NCBI GenBank assembly: GCA_016936975.1
Contig: JAFGWU010000073.1
Coordinates: 1 to 52,779 of the forward strand
Reading direction: 5' to 3'
Length of the DNA: 52,779 nt
Origin: Bacteroidales bacterium
GTDB lineage: Bacteria > Bacteroidota > Bacteroidia > Bacteroidales > GCA-2748055
The translations under genes were made by a program, and so were the position numbers. How positions within the stretch are numbered: position 1 is the first letter of the stretch; each line of letters begins with the position of its first letter. The notes beneath the pieces were generated by a model. The model ran no database searches. It was not told the DNA's origin and saw nothing but the letters and a program-made list of their open reading frames with translations. Of the stretch, positions 13,768-24,843 are shown one piece after another.

Positions 13768-15471
13768 TTACCAGTATGGATTCTGTTCCAGCCCGTTATT
13801 CACTGCCCGCTGGGGAATCGGATACAACATCATTCTTTCGTCGAAATACCTCTCCTCGAGTTTTTCCTTTTCATAATGAATGTATCCATCAGCGTCTTTT
13901 GTCACTTTCATCCTGTAAACAGGGCTATTCAGAACTTCCGTGGCTATGCCCCAGCGCCTCAGGTTCCAGGCACGATGATTTTCGAACGCAAGTTCAATGA
14001 AACTCTCTTCCCGGATTCTTTCCCTCATACTCTCCTGAGTATAATCAGAACTGTTTAAACGCGGAAGTCCAGCGGACTGTGTTATTAATCTGTTCAGGAT
14101 TGCAGTGGCGGAGTTTCCGGTTCCTCCGGTCTCCTGCGGACCAAAAAGCTCATTTAAGCCTTCCGCCCACAAAAGGTGGACATCTGCATACCGGAATATT
14201 GGCCAGACCCTGTTCTCTCCATAATTTTGTCGGAGATCAAGCGAAGGATTGATATATTTCCTGAGATAGTATCCTGTTCTTGTCCCGCAGTACCGATCCA
14301 TTCCATCCCGTCCCCCTGCAAAAACTTCAATTTCACGAGGCACAACATTTCTTTCGTACCACTGCGTTCCGTTGGGTATAACGGTAAGAAGCAGTCTGCT
14401 GTCCCTGTTCTGATATGGATTCTCCGGATCATAACCCGATCCCGGTTCATCGATCTTCATCCCGTTTTGCATTCGAAATGCATCAACAAGTTTTTGTGTC
14501 GGGTTGGTACTTCCTGTAGTGTAAACCCCTTCACAGCCAATCGGATAATTAATTCTCTCCAGAAAATTGATATACTGCAACCTGTAACCGAGAATAACCT
14601 CACTGCCGGTTCCGTTGTATGTATTGTAGGGACCGAGTATGATCGGTTTCATGTTCACAATTTCCTTTGCAAGGACAACAACCTGGGTCCAGATTTCTCT
14701 TTGTTCGGTTGAACCTTCCTGGATTGCAGTATTGTAGCTGGTGCTGGCCTTAAATCCAAGGGTCTTGCATTTCAGCGTCATTATAGCAATAAGATTGGGC
14801 CTTCCCTGTGCTTCTGCCTCACTTAAAGGTAAGCCTCCAATGTCAAGTAAATCATCACATTCATTGATTATATAATCAGCACATTCTGCAAACGAGGATC
14901 TTGCCGAGGTAAAGCTGACCTGTGAGATATCCTTATATTCTGCAATATAAGTGTCCCCTAACAAAACCACCCCCCCGAAGCGCTTAATCAGTTCGTAATA
15001 AAACAGCGCTCTCAGGAAACGTGCTTCAGATCTGTATTTCTCTATACTTTTCAAATAAAGGTCTCTCTGCTCTGGCACATAATGATCTAAATTCAGTGTA
15101 TCAGTCTTATGCAGGAACAGGTTTACTTTATATATGCCATTGTAATACTTATTCCAGACCTGGTTGACCATTTCAGATGTGGGGTCAATATTCCCGGTAT
15201 TAAAATCCTGGACCTGCGCAGAGGGATTGGAATTTTCAGCCTCATCGGTGGCATTTGCATAAAAAATCCCCTGGCCAAGTTCATCGGGACTGAAACCATT
15301 AGGCATCATACTTATTAAATCAACCATGTATGAATTGATATAGCCCGGATTACTCCATAACAATTTATCGTCGACGCCCAGATCCTTTTCCATTTCCATC
15401 TCCTGACATGAAACAACCATGAGACTGATAAGAAAAAGAACTATTTTAAGGTTTGTCTTCTTTGATTTCAT
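13768..15471 (-). CDS. SusD/RagB-type outer-membrane lipoprotein (pair 2)
   Basis: Surface glycan- or nutrient-binding lid for the adjacent SusC. The leader ends MVVSC (Cys22). The helical SusD fold is visible: FLRALFYYELIKRFGGVVLLGD (TPR-like region, near residue 150) and the conserved C-terminal SusD/RagB domain with RLLLTVIPNGT, VWPIFRYADVHLLWAEGLNE and IREESFIELAFENHRAWNLRRWG. Length 567 aa is normal. It lies 26 bp after the frameshifted SusC. If that SusC is truly broken, this SusD may be left without a partner or may work with the other SusC. Confidence 0.95.
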   Translation of the reverse strand: MKSKKTNLKIVLFLISLMVVSCQEMEMEKDLGVDDKLLWSNPGYINSYMVDLISMMPNGFSPDELGQGIFYANATDEAENSNPSAQVQDFNTGNIDPTSEMVNQVWNKYYNGIYKVNLFLHKTDTLNLDHYVPEQRDLYLKSIEKYRSEARFLRALFYYELIKRFGGVVLLGDTYIAEYKDISQVSFTSARSSFAECADYIINECDDLLDIGGLPLSEAEAQGRPNLIAIMTLKCKTLGFKASTSYNTAIQEGSTEQREIWTQVVVLAKEIVNMKPIILGPYNTYNGTGSEVILGYRLQYINFLERINYPIGCEGVYTTGSTNPTQKLVDAFRMQNGMKIDEPGSGYDPENPYQNRDSRLLLTVIPNGTQWYERNVVPREIEVFAGGRDGMDRYCGTRTGYYLRKYINPSLDLRQNYGENRVWPIFRYADVHLLWAEGLNELFGPQETGGTGNSATAILNRLITQSAGLPRLNSSDYTQESMRERIREESFIELAFENHRAWNLRRWGIATEVLNSPVYRMKVTKDADGYIHYEKEKLEERYFDERMMLYPIPQRAVNNGLEQNPYW

Positions 15472-15497
15472 ATCTGATTCGTTTAAAACATGATTGA

Positions 15498-18211
15498 TTA
15501 AAAGGAAATGTTGATTCCGAAATAATAAACCCTCATTGGCATATAGCCTATTTCGAAAAACTCGGGATCTGAATAATCCCAGTTACTTAAGTCAAGGAGG
15601 TTGATGCCTCTCACAAAAATTCTGAATGAATGTATTGATAACTTTTGAACCAATCTGCCGTTTAAGGAATATCCGAGTTCCAGGTTCCTCAGCTTAAGGA
15701 AGTTTATATTTTCCACCCAATAGGAAGAGGGTTGATAGTTATTCATATTACTTAAGGTAAGCCTGGGAAAATCTTCTTTCAGGGCATATTCTGTAGCCGC
15801 ATTTCCATAAACAAATGGCTGGTAAAGCGGATTCCCGGAAAGAAGCACATCGCGGCTGAACTGGCCCTGAAACAGAATCTCAAAGTCAAAACCTGCATAG
15901 GTCATTCCTGCACTTAAACCAAGATCAATATTTGCGGACCCGTCACCTATCATGGTCATATCCCTGGCATCAATGATATTATCATTATTCTGATCTCTGT
16001 ATTTCAGGTCCCCCTCACGGGCAGGTCCGAAAGTCTGATAGGGTGCCCCTTCAGGGGAACTGCCGAAATATCCGTCAACTTCATAGCCATAAATGGCGTT
16101 CACTGGATTTCCTGTCCTGTTAAGGTTTGATAGTTCTCCCTCATTGAGGGCCTCGCCCATCTCATCGATGGTGTTTGTGCAGAATGTCCAAAGCAGATCC
16201 GCATGCCATTTGATTGCGTTCCCGGAGTTTTCATATCCGATTCTGCCGTCGGTTCCAATATTTGTCAGTTTCCCGATATTTTCATACGGCAGGTTAACAC
16301 CCAGAACAGAGGGGTGCCTGTAATTAATAAACAAAACATCGGATCGTTTATCGATGAAAAAATCAGACTCCAATGAAACCTTATCGAACAGTTCCAGTTC
16401 CAGTCCTATATTCATCATCCTGGATGTTTCCCATTTAATACCCGGATTGGCAAGCATTCCCGGCTGATAACCATACAGCAGGCTCCAGTCAGACCCAAGA
16501 GGATAAACCCCTCCATTTACGTAATACTGGTAATATGGATACCTTCCATTGGCATAAGGATTACGCCCTGTGACACCGTAAGAGAACTTTAGCTTTCCGT
16601 AACTGAGATATGCACTCTCCGTAATAAAATCCTCGTTGGAGAATACCCAGCCCAATGCCACGGAAGGGAAAAGTCCGTACCTGTTTTTTTCAGGATACTG
16701 TTCAGATCCGTAATAACTTGAAGCGAGCTGAAGAACATATCTCTTTTTATAGGCATAAATAATCCTGGCCCCGAGGTTTCTGGTAAGGTATGGCGTCAGG
16801 TCAGCATTCGTCTGCCATTCCTGGTCTGATTGGAACCGGGCAAGTGCCTGCAAACTGTGGTTTTTTTCCTCAGGCATGTTATAAACCAACCCGGCATCAA
16901 AACCTGTAAACCGGGATCCATCTGAACTGCTCCATTCATAATACTCGGTATCCTCACCATAGGAATAATATCCGGTCCCCCCGGGGGCGATCTGACTGAC
17001 CATAAAATTCCTCCATTTACCGTCTGATATGCTGGTGCTGTTATCGATATAATACCCAATACTTGCAGAAAGTCCATTTATCAGGTCACCCAGGTCCTGT
17101 TTCAGATGGAATCCCGCATTCAAAAACCGTGTGTTGGAATGCGAATTTCCGGAAGCTTCAATCATCGCAATCGGATTGTTGGTAAGAATGGATGTTCCGC
17201 CGTAACTCCCGTCGGGATTCATCACATTAAAGGCATTTGGGGGAATGGTGTAAAGTGCGTACCAGATATTATCCGGATATTGCGCCGGCTGGTTTCTGTC
17301 ATCCACTGCGCCATAAAGGTCCATGGAAAAGAGGGTACTTTTTGTAACCTGTAAATCGAAGTTGGATCTTAAATTTAACCGTCTCAGCTGTGCATCAGAA
17401 TTTAATACGGTATTGGAAGGTTTATAGATGCCGTTGTTATATAAAAATCCGAAATCCACCAGATACCGGATGAACTGAGAACCTCCATTGACCGTCAGGT
17501 TAGCCCTCGACACACTCGAAATTTTCTTCAGAGCCTCCCCTTTCCAGTCCACATCAGGATAGAGCGGTGAAGTGCCAGCCGCCTCAATTTCCGACCGGGA
17601 ATATTTTTCAGGTAATCCGTCGTTTAATGCTGCCTGGTTGTAAAGTGTCATATGGTCCTTTGCATCCAGCAGGTCTATCGTATTTACCGGGCTCTGCAAT
17701 CCGGATTGAATGGTTACATCGATCCTGTTTTTTTGCTGAATTCCTCTTCTGGTTACAATGACAATGACTCCATTAGCGGCTTTCATGCCATACAACGCCA
17801 TTGCGGAGGCATCTTTCAATAACGAATGGACTCAATCTCTTCAGGTGACAGATAGGTAATGTCCCTCTCATATCCATCGACAATGGTCAAAGGGCTGTTA
17901 AGGGCTCCTCTGATCCGAAGTGTTGGGGAATCGTTTCCGGGATGACCAACTCTCTGGTTGACAAACAACCCCGGAAATTTGCCAAACAAAGTATTTTCAA
18001 AATTCAAAGAAATTGCTTTGCTGACTGATTCACCTTTTATTGAGTAAACTGATGACGCTACCAAATCTTTTTCCGCCTGTCCGTAACCGATTTGAATTTC
18101 CTCCACGAAGGTGCTGTCCCTTTTCTCCATTATCTCCGCCTGTGCAAATCCATCCAGGCCTGTGCTGAAGAGGATTAAAAGGCTTAAGTATTTCATTTCA
18201 TATCTTTTCAT
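15498..18211 (-). pseudogene. SusC/RagA-type TonB-dependent transporter, broken by one frameshift
   Basis: Two overlapping frames together make one SusC of about 905 residues. The first frame (18211-17816, 131 aa) has a signal peptide, a TonB-box-like VEEIQIGYG and the first half of the plug (FGKFPGLFVNQRVG, SPLTIVDG), then stops at EEIESIRY. The second frame (from 17819) continues with LKDASAMALYGMKAANGVIVIVTRRG, the other half of the plug, and the full beta barrel ending in YYFGINISF. The family reads ESI(x)VLKDASA at this point; restoring one base between 17822 and 17821 (a G gives IRVLKDASA) repairs the frame. There is no N-terminal carboxypeptidase-like or STN domain. It follows SusD pair 1 by 17 bp. 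A real mutation, an assembly error or phase-type variation are all possible. Confidence 0.88.
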
Positions 18212-18228
18212 AATCCTACCATTTGTTT

Positions 18229-20055
18229 TTAGTAACCAGGATTTTGATATAGTCCGGGCGTATTATTGACCCAATCTGTATAAAATGGATGGAAATACAT
18301 TCTGTCCGGAAAAACATTCGTCCAGTTTATATTGATGCGTGACACCACGTCATTATATACCTGAATGCCTGCCATATCAAGATTTAATTCATCTCCTTCC
18401 TTCCATCTGCGCAGATCAAAATAGCGCTGACCTTCCATAAAAAATTCAACCTTCCTTTCATACTTGATGGCATGATGAAATTTTTCCCTTGCTGACGACC
18501 CGGTGTAGTTTTCGGCGTCATAATCAGGCATTCCCGACCTGCTTCTGATCAGGTTAAAGTATGTCAGTGCTTCGGCATCCGGGCCTTCGTTATATTCGCT
18601 TAATGCTTCAGCATACAATAAATAGAGATCGGCCAACCGAATGATTGGATGAACGGGCTGATAAGTAACCGATGAGGATGCTCCCAATTCTTCATTGACA
18701 AATTTATGAACCATGAAACTTGTTTTAAATCCGGGCCAGTCTCCATGTGTGCGATCCGGAACAGCAGGATTTTTATCGAAGTTTACAAGCTTGGAATTGT
18801 AACTTTCCCCAAAGGTTGAACCATGATATACAATATTGTTATAGAACCGCGGATCGCGATCTTTCCAATATGTCTGGTCATCATAATTTTCTGCAATCCC
18901 TGCAGCTGAAATAACCGGTTCAAGAGGATTCCCGTTATTATATCCTTCAATGGGAAATTTCCCGTTCTTCATTTGATAGCCATCCACATGCTGAATAGTA
19001 GGTTGATAGGTCACATCGGTTCTCAGGTGCCATCCGATTCCGTATGGCCAGTTCATCATATTGTAGCAGTAAGCCCAGCTCCCCTCAACATTGGTGGAGG
19101 GTCTGAAGCGTTGATAAATAATATGCTCGTTAGTAAGGTTGATGGCCAGGTAATAAAGATTTTCATTTGGTCCTGAAGAGGTGTAGAGCGAATGGCCCGC
19201 CTCAGTGGCAGCCTGTATGGCCTCCTTACACGCGTCCGCTGCCCTTTTCCATCTCTCAGCATCATAATTCCCGTATCCAAGAACCTCAGGATGTTCATAC
19301 CCTGACGCATAAGGGGGAACAGGTCCGTTATAAAGGGGACTCGCGGCATAAACAAGGATTTTCGCCTTGAGCGCCCTGGCAGCCGCACGGGTCAACCTCC
19401 CTGTCCATTGGGCATCCCATTGAACCGGCAACATGTCTGCTGCCAGATCCAATCTCATTACCATACTATCGACCAGGTCTGAGAAATCCATGCGGGGATA
19501 GGGTTCTTCACCCCCCTCGAGTGCTTTATTTATCCATGGAAGGCTCCCCCAGAGCCTGAATCCCTTGAAATATTGATAGGCCATGTGGACATGGGCTTCC
19601 CCGATCATATACCGGATATATTCAGCTTCAAGCGGTGATGATGCAGGTATGGTATTGGCTCTCTCAATAAAGATGTTGCATTTTCGGACGGCATCGAATA
19701 ATAACGTTACGGGATACAGATGCCCGCTTGTAGGATTAAAGGTGCCATCGACATAGGCTTTCGTGGTGAAAAACTCAGGGAAATAAATATCTTCTCCAAT
19801 TTCACTCCAGCTTCCCCATCCCTGCGGTTCATCCCACCAATGCAAAACAATGTTGTTGGCGCCAAAATAGGAATCATGATACAGCGAGAAGATTAATTGC
19901 TGGGCATTTTCAATATTCGAAAAGAGGGTATCGATGGTAACGTCGCCGCCGGCAGGCTTTTCCAGAAAGTCATCTATTTCACAGGACCCCAGAAAAAGCA
20001 GAAAAGAGCTGAGCAATCCTACAGTAAATAGATTATATATTCTTGATTTTTTCAT
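18229..20055 (-). CDS. SusD/RagB-type outer-membrane lipoprotein (pair 1)
   Basis: A 608-residue nutrient-binding lipoprotein with lipobox FLGSC (Cys25) followed by EIDDFLEKP, a common SusD start. Family features: AEYIRYMIGEAHVHMAYQYFKGFRLWGSLPWINKAL, ALKAKILVYAASPLYNGPVPPYA, PIIRLADLYLLYAEALSEYNEGPDAE and the C-terminal YERKVEFFMEGQRYFDLRRWKEGD. It lies 14 bp downstream of the intact SusC, with which it should form the two-protein outer-membrane importer. It is larger than its counterpart at 13768-15471 and clearly different in sequence, so the two pairs are not recent copies and may prefer different ligands. Confidence 0.96.
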   Translation of the reverse strand: MKKSRIYNLFTVGLLSSFLLFLGSCEIDDFLEKPAGGDVTIDTLFSNIENAQQLIFSLYHDSYFGANNIVLHWWDEPQGWGSWSEIGEDIYFPEFFTTKAYVDGTFNPTSGHLYPVTLLFDAVRKCNIFIERANTIPASSPLEAEYIRYMIGEAHVHMAYQYFKGFRLWGSLPWINKALEGGEEPYPRMDFSDLVDSMVMRLDLAADMLPVQWDAQWTGRLTRAAARALKAKILVYAASPLYNGPVPPYASGYEHPEVLGYGNYDAERWKRAADACKEAIQAATEAGHSLYTSSGPNENLYYLAINLTNEHIIYQRFRPSTNVEGSWAYCYNMMNWPYGIGWHLRTDVTYQPTIQHVDGYQMKNGKFPIEGYNNGNPLEPVISAAGIAENYDDQTYWKDRDPRFYNNIVYHGSTFGESYNSKLVNFDKNPAVPDRTHGDWPGFKTSFMVHKFVNEELGASSSVTYQPVHPIIRLADLYLLYAEALSEYNEGPDAEALTYFNLIRSRSGMPDYDAENYTGSSAREKFHHAIKYERKVEFFMEGQRYFDLRRWKEGDELNLDMAGIQVYNDVVSRININWTNVFPDRMYFHPFYTDWVNNTPGLYQNPGY

Positions 20056-20069
20056 AGCAGCATGTTTTA

Positions 20070-23000
20070 TTAAAATTGTGCTTTCACGCCAATATTAAAG
20101 GTCCGTGTCCTTGGATATAAAAGTTCACCATTCCGGGTTTCAGGATCAATATTTTTTAGAGCGGTAAATGCATAAAGGTCATAACCGTTCACATACAGTT
20201 CTATATTGTCTATATTTAACTGATTAAGTATTCCGGCTGATTTGCTGAAGGAATAACCCAACTGGAAATTTTTAATACGCAGATAACTCGCATCCCGTAT
20301 CCAGAAAGTACCATGATAATATTGCCAGTTATTATTGGTTTCCAGGAAGCGCGGATAATTGACCGGTTCACCTGCAGCATACCGTTCGGGTGTATAGCGT
20401 TCACTCACATACTGCATGAGTGAACTGATGCTGGGTTCGAAATTGGTCGAAACGTGAATGTTGGTGGCAAAATTTGTGGCCCCCTGTAATATGAAGGAGA
20501 CTGAGAGGGCTTTGTAATTATAACTGAAGTTAAAAGCAAACATCGACTCAGGGAAATTAACCTTACCGATATAACCCTCATCAAGACTGTTGATCAATCC
20601 GTCATTGTTTCTGTCAATAAATTTCAGGTCACCTGCACCTACGTCGTGGCCGCTTGTAAAGATCTGGTATGCCTGATAACCGGATTTATCAGCTCCCGGA
20701 TTATTCTTCAGATACACTTCCCATAATTCATCCCTGTATGCATTGGCTTCCTCTTCTGTTTTAAAAAAATCTTCCTGCAGGTATCCCCATATTTCACCTA
20801 CCCTTCTTCCTGTTTGCATTCGATATTCATAAAGTTGTTCAGGCTCATCCATCTCGATAATCTTGTTTCTGGCAAATGAATAGTTCACTTTTGCCATCAC
20901 CCGGGAATTTTCATTTATTGCACTGTTCCAGCTTAATTCAGCCTCATACCCTTTGTTCCTGACCTGTCCCAGGTTCAGTGCTATCTGGCCTGTCTGCTGA
21001 TATACCGGCACAACCCGCTGGTCAATGAGAATATCAATACGATTTTCCGTGAAATAATCAAATGTGGCTTTGAGGTTCCCCTTTAAAAATGACAACTCGG
21101 CGCCATAGTTAATCTTTGTGGATTTTTCCCAGGTTACATTCGGATTCCCTGCCGCACCCTGTTGAGCAATCGGATAGACTGCGGTATAGCCCGGAGGTCC
21201 AAACTGAATACGGTTTTCAAAATAGGGATGCAAAATGGTTGTATTCAGATAGTATACATCGGGTAAATAGAGAAACCGCCTGCCAATTCTGTCGTTACCC
21301 ACTTTTCCATATGAAAACCGGAATTTACCGTAAGTAAGAATCTGTTCGTTAATGAGATTTCTGAACCAGGGCTCCTCCGTAAAGGACCATCCAAAAGAGT
21401 ATGCCGGAAAAAAACCAAAACGATTCCCCTCTGCAAAATTCTCCGAACCATTGAACCCGGCATTGTATTCAGCCAGATACCGGTTCATATAATTATAAGT
21501 TACGCGTCCAACCACTCCCATATAAGATCGCGGGATTGAATTAAAGTAACTTTCGGAGAAATGGGATTTTTCTGCATATCCAAGTACCAGCGCACCAACA
21601 TTGTGCTGATTATTAAACTTTCGATTATAATTCAATGACAGCTCATAGTACTCTTTCTTGTTCTTGTTCTGACTGGTGTAATTTCTTGGCAGAATATCTT
21701 CCCTTATCTGGTAAAAACTCACCGTACTGTCCTCATTCAACTGGGGCACCCATGTTGGAGTGTTTCTTTGATCCTTATCTCTTATTACTAAATTCCTATA
21801 GTAGGTGGCTAACGAAGCTTTACCCTTTAATGAAAGCCCCTCTGCCAGGAATTTTAAATCCTGATTTACAACTACGGTATACTCGGCCGTGTTTTGAAAC
21901 TCTTCACTGTAGCCTCTCATGCCGCTCTGAATTAATATGGGATTCGCACTGGGATCTGTCAGGACAACTGGTTTCCCATCATAGATGTAACTGCTCCAGG
22001 GAGGGGAGAAAGCAAATAAGGATGTGTAGTATTTGAAGGATGGCTCATAGGAGTAGTCTCCAAGGTTAACATTTTGATTATCGGTTCCTCCAATATTTAT
22101 CTCGACCAGGGTTGAATTTGTAACATCGATATCCATATTGGCGCGATAATTATACCGGTTATAGTCAGTCGTTTTATCCAGGTTTGGATTGATATTTTTA
22201 AATAGCCCTCCTTGTTTATAGTATCCCAACGATCCGAAATATCTCAACCTTTCTGTTCCCCCGCTGATATTGAAGTTATGTTGATGCTGCATTGTAAAAT
22301 CCTTCATCATGGCATCTTCATAGTCGGTGCTGGGATAGAAAAACGGATCTGTCGGGTATAAGGGATTTCCTTCAATCACACCCTTAAATCTCTCCCTGAC
22401 ATCCTGCTGGAAAGGTGCTGCGGGGTTCGTGGTATTCGCACTGAAACCTTTATATTCATTAGCCATTCCTGTCTGGACATAGCTGTCAAGTAAACCCATA
22501 TCTATCGTGGGCTGTATTAGAGCCACATTGGCTGAATAGGTAATTTTAACGGGACCTGTTTTCCCCCTTTTGGTTGTTACCAGGATAACTCCGTTGGCGC
22601 CACGAACCCCATAAACCGCAGTTGCGGATGCATCTTTAAGTATGGAAAGAGTTTCAATCTCATTGGGATCAAGAAAAAACAGGTCGGAAATGTTGTGTGC
22701 AATGCCGTCTATCATGATGAGCGGATCCGAACCCGCACCGGCATCCAGGGTTCCGATTCCTCTGATCTTAAGCGTTGAAATGTCTTTTCCGGGACGATTA
22801 CCCGGCTGATTAGCCATTAATCCGGGAAGCTGGCCAGCCAATGTCTGAGTGACATTACTGGCCGGCTGCTTTACAATATCTTCAGAGGAGATGGATGAAA
22901 TGGCCCCCGTTATTGTTTCTTTTCTCTGACTGCCGTATCCAATGGCAATAATCTCCTCCAGTACAGTATAGGATTGCTGTAAAACAACATCAATCCTGGT

Positions 23001-23615
23001 GCGACCATTTACTTCGATCGTTTCATCCTGGTACCCGACAAAAGAGAATACCAGCACAGAATTCGGCTGGGCCCTGATCGAGTAATAACCGGAAATATCA
23101 GTTGCAGTACCCTGAACGGTACCTTCTATTACGACATTCACCCCCGGCAGGGGATCCCCGCTCTGGGCATCAGTTACTGTCCCGCTAACCTGAATCTGTT
23201 GCTGAAGGATAAGATTCAGGGACTCTTCAGGTTTTTTTGTTTTATTCGGTGTAATGATAATGTGCCTGTCAATTACTGAATAGCTGACCGGCTGAGAGGC
23301 GAAAAGCTGGTCCAGTATTTCGTAAATCGTGCCATTGTCAATATCAATACTTGCTTTTTGCTGGCAGTGGGCCAGTACCTCATGATTGTAAAAGAAGTGA
23401 AATTCGCTGCGCCTCTCAATCTCTTCCAGTATTTCATGAATAGCCGTATCTTTTACATGGAGTGAAATTAATTGGGTTTCTGAGTAATCAGAGGCGATTA
23501 ATAGTTGAAACTGGGAACATAAGATAAGAAGCGCTGATAACTTAAACATCTCCACCCATCTGTTTAAATTGAAATAATGTGTTCCGGGCCCCCTGTTTAG
23601 TTTATTTCTTTCCAT
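20070..23615 (-). CDS. SusC/RagA TonB-dependent transporter with STN signalling domain (pair 1)
   Basis: An 1181-residue outer-membrane importer. After the signal sequence (about residues 20-42) comes an STN domain (about 48-120, ISLHVKDTAIHEILEEIERRSEFHFFYNHEVL), which contacts an anti-sigma factor in the periplasm. Next are a carboxypeptidase-D-like domain (about 142-215, VSGTVTDAQSGDPLPGVNVVIEGT), a TonB-box region EEIIAIGYGSQRKE, the plug (IDGIAHN, ILKDASATAVYGVRGANGVILVTTKRG) and a 22-strand-type barrel ending in FNIGVKAQF. The STN domain and the fecR and sigma genes just upstream together define a transporter that reports substrate capture to its own regulator. The gene follows fecR by 90 bp. 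Confidence 0.96.
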   Translation of the reverse strand: MERNKLNRGPGTHYFNLNRWVEMFKLSALLILCSQFQLLIASDYSETQLISLHVKDTAIHEILEEIERRSEFHFFYNHEVLAHCQQKASIDIDNGTIYEILDQLFASQPVSYSVIDRHIIITPNKTKKPEESLNLILQQQIQVSGTVTDAQSGDPLPGVNVVIEGTVQGTATDISGYYSIRAQPNSVLVFSFVGYQDETIEVNGRTRIDVVLQQSYTVLEEIIAIGYGSQRKETITGAISSISSEDIVKQPASNVTQTLAGQLPGLMANQPGNRPGKDISTLKIRGIGTLDAGAGSDPLIMIDGIAHNISDLFFLDPNEIETLSILKDASATAVYGVRGANGVILVTTKRGKTGPVKITYSANVALIQPTIDMGLLDSYVQTGMANEYKGFSANTTNPAAPFQQDVRERFKGVIEGNPLYPTDPFFYPSTDYEDAMMKDFTMQHQHNFNISGGTERLRYFGSLGYYKQGGLFKNINPNLDKTTDYNRYNYRANMDIDVTNSTLVEINIGGTDNQNVNLGDYSYEPSFKYYTSLFAFSPPWSSYIYDGKPVVLTDPSANPILIQSGMRGYSEEFQNTAEYTVVVNQDLKFLAEGLSLKGKASLATYYRNLVIRDKDQRNTPTWVPQLNEDSTVSFYQIREDILPRNYTSQNKNKKEYYELSLNYNRKFNNQHNVGALVLGYAEKSHFSESYFNSIPRSYMGVVGRVTYNYMNRYLAEYNAGFNGSENFAEGNRFGFFPAYSFGWSFTEEPWFRNLINEQILTYGKFRFSYGKVGNDRIGRRFLYLPDVYYLNTTILHPYFENRIQFGPPGYTAVYPIAQQGAAGNPNVTWEKSTKINYGAELSFLKGNLKATFDYFTENRIDILIDQRVVPVYQQTGQIALNLGQVRNKGYEAELSWNSAINENSRVMAKVNYSFARNKIIEMDEPEQLYEYRMQTGRRVGEIWGYLQEDFFKTEEEANAYRDELWEVYLKNNPGADKSGYQAYQIFTSGHDVGAGDLKFIDRNNDGLINSLDEGYIGKVNFPESMFAFNFSYNYKALSVSFILQGATNFATNIHVSTNFEPSISSLMQYVSERYTPERYAAGEPVNYPRFLETNNNWQYYHGTFWIRDASYLRIKNFQLGYSFSKSAGILNQLNIDNIELYVNGYDLYAFTALKNIDPETRNGELLYPRTRTFNIGVKAQF

Positions 23616-23705
23616 AGTTTAGTGAGCATTTGATTATTTCATGATTGAAATACGAAATGGATTTTTTACCCTGACCTTTGCTATATTCATTTATAAAGAT
23701 TTGAC

Positions 23706-24695
23706 CTAATTTGAAATTATTTCAAACCTGCTGTTAGCCACTTTGTGGACCGCAATATCAAGCGCACTCTGCTCAACCATATTAAGGACATCTTCAACCG
23801 ATTCGTCTTTGAAGAAGCTTCCGGAAAAGGTCAGATTGCCTGTCTCCTGTTGATCCAATGAGATATCGACATCGTACACCCTTTCAATGGTTCTGACCAG
23901 TTGATCCAGCTTAATTTTTTTAAATTTGTAATACCCCTGCTTCCAGGAAGTATAAAGCAGGGTATTCTCCTCTTTTATTTGAACTGTATTTGTTTTGCTG
24001 TTAAAAGACAAATGCTGTCCTTTTCTCAGAAAATAAATATTGTCATCTCCATTTTCTGCTTCCCCGCAGATAACCTGCAACAAACCTTCCTCCAGTGTAG
24101 TTTCCACCGTGTTTTCATCGGCATAGGATCTTACATTGAATGATGTTCCCAGCACTTTGATATCCAGATGATCCAGATGAACAATAAAAGGAAGCTCTTC
24201 ATTTCTGGCTACATTGAAATATGCTTCCCCTGTAAGAAATACCTCTCTCGCATCTTTATTGAACGACTCCGGGAGCTGAATGGAACTTTCGGCATTCAGG
24301 TGAACCACGGTTTGATCGGCAAATTCCAAAAATGCTGTTTCACCGGAAGGTGCCGAAAACGTAATAAATGAATCAGATTGCTCAATACGGGAATTATCAA
24401 AAACCAGATGCCCTATCCAACCCAGAGAAATCAATGCCAGGATAGAAGCAGCATACTTCAATAAGGTGAAGATTCCCCGAGCAGGGGTATGGGATTTATT
24501 GTGATTCCGGAACCGATTGTAGGCCTCATTAGCATTAAAAATATGTTTTTGAGATATTCCTGCAGCATACCAGGTATCTGCTATCTCTTCAAAATATCGA
24601 CGGTTCTCTTTGCTGGCATTAATCCAATCAGCTAATTCCTGTTTTTGATCTTCATTTAATTCCCCTTTGAGATATTGTGTAATCCTGTTAATCAT
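23706..24695 (-). CDS. FecR-family anti-sigma factor
   Basis: A 329-residue inner-membrane regulator. The N-terminal cytoplasmic part (about 1-75, LNEDQKQELADWINASKENRRYFEEIADTW) binds the sigma factor. A single transmembrane helix follows (about 81-100, LLKYAASILALISLGWIGHL). The periplasmic FecR domain is next (about 115-215, FSAPSGETAFLEFADQTVVHLNAESSIQLPE, VFLTGEAYFNVAR, VLGTSFNVRSY), then the DUF4974-type C-terminal domain (KKIKLDQLVRTIERVYDVDISL). It should receive the signal from the STN domain of the SusC encoded next and release the sigma factor encoded upstream. The sigma-fecR gap is 148 bp and holds a promoter candidate. Confidence 0.96.
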   Translation of the reverse strand: MINRITQYLKGELNEDQKQELADWINASKENRRYFEEIADTWYAAGISQKHIFNANEAYNRFRNHNKSHTPARGIFTLLKYAASILALISLGWIGHLVFDNSRIEQSDSFITFSAPSGETAFLEFADQTVVHLNAESSIQLPESFNKDAREVFLTGEAYFNVARNEELPFIVHLDHLDIKVLGTSFNVRSYADENTVETTLEEGLLQVICGEAENGDDNIYFLRKGQHLSFNSKTNTVQIKEENTLLYTSWKQGYYKFKKIKLDQLVRTIERVYDVDISLDQQETGNLTFSGSFFKDESVEDVLNMVEQSALDIAVHKVANSRFEIISN

Positions 24696-24746
24696 TCAAA
24701 ACTCCTTTCTTTTTTATATTCAGACAAAACAAAAAACAGCAACCCC

Positions 24747-24779
24747 CAAACCTAAAGAGTTTTTTTTTGCTTTAACAAT
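24747..24779 (-). promoter_or_regulatory. Putative Bacteroidota promoter upstream of fecR
   Basis: On the minus strand the sequence has TAGGTTTG (24747-24754), an exact TAnnTTTG -7 match. A TTG-containing -33 box (ATTG, 24776-24779) lies 21 nt upstream, after a run of nine A residues. It would allow fecR-susC expression apart from the sigma gene. An ECF-dependent promoter in the same gap cannot be excluded. Confidence 0.5.
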
Positions 24780-24843
24780 TTTAAGAAGGTGGAATAATGC
24801 CAGTTAAGTAGCCGGAGAAAAAATTATTCTTAACGGGATACCG

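Noticed and set aside
17816..17824. Programmed ribosomal frameshift in SusC
   Set aside because: No slippery heptamer or downstream stem is evident at the junction, and SusC proteins are not known to use one; a one-base loss is simpler.
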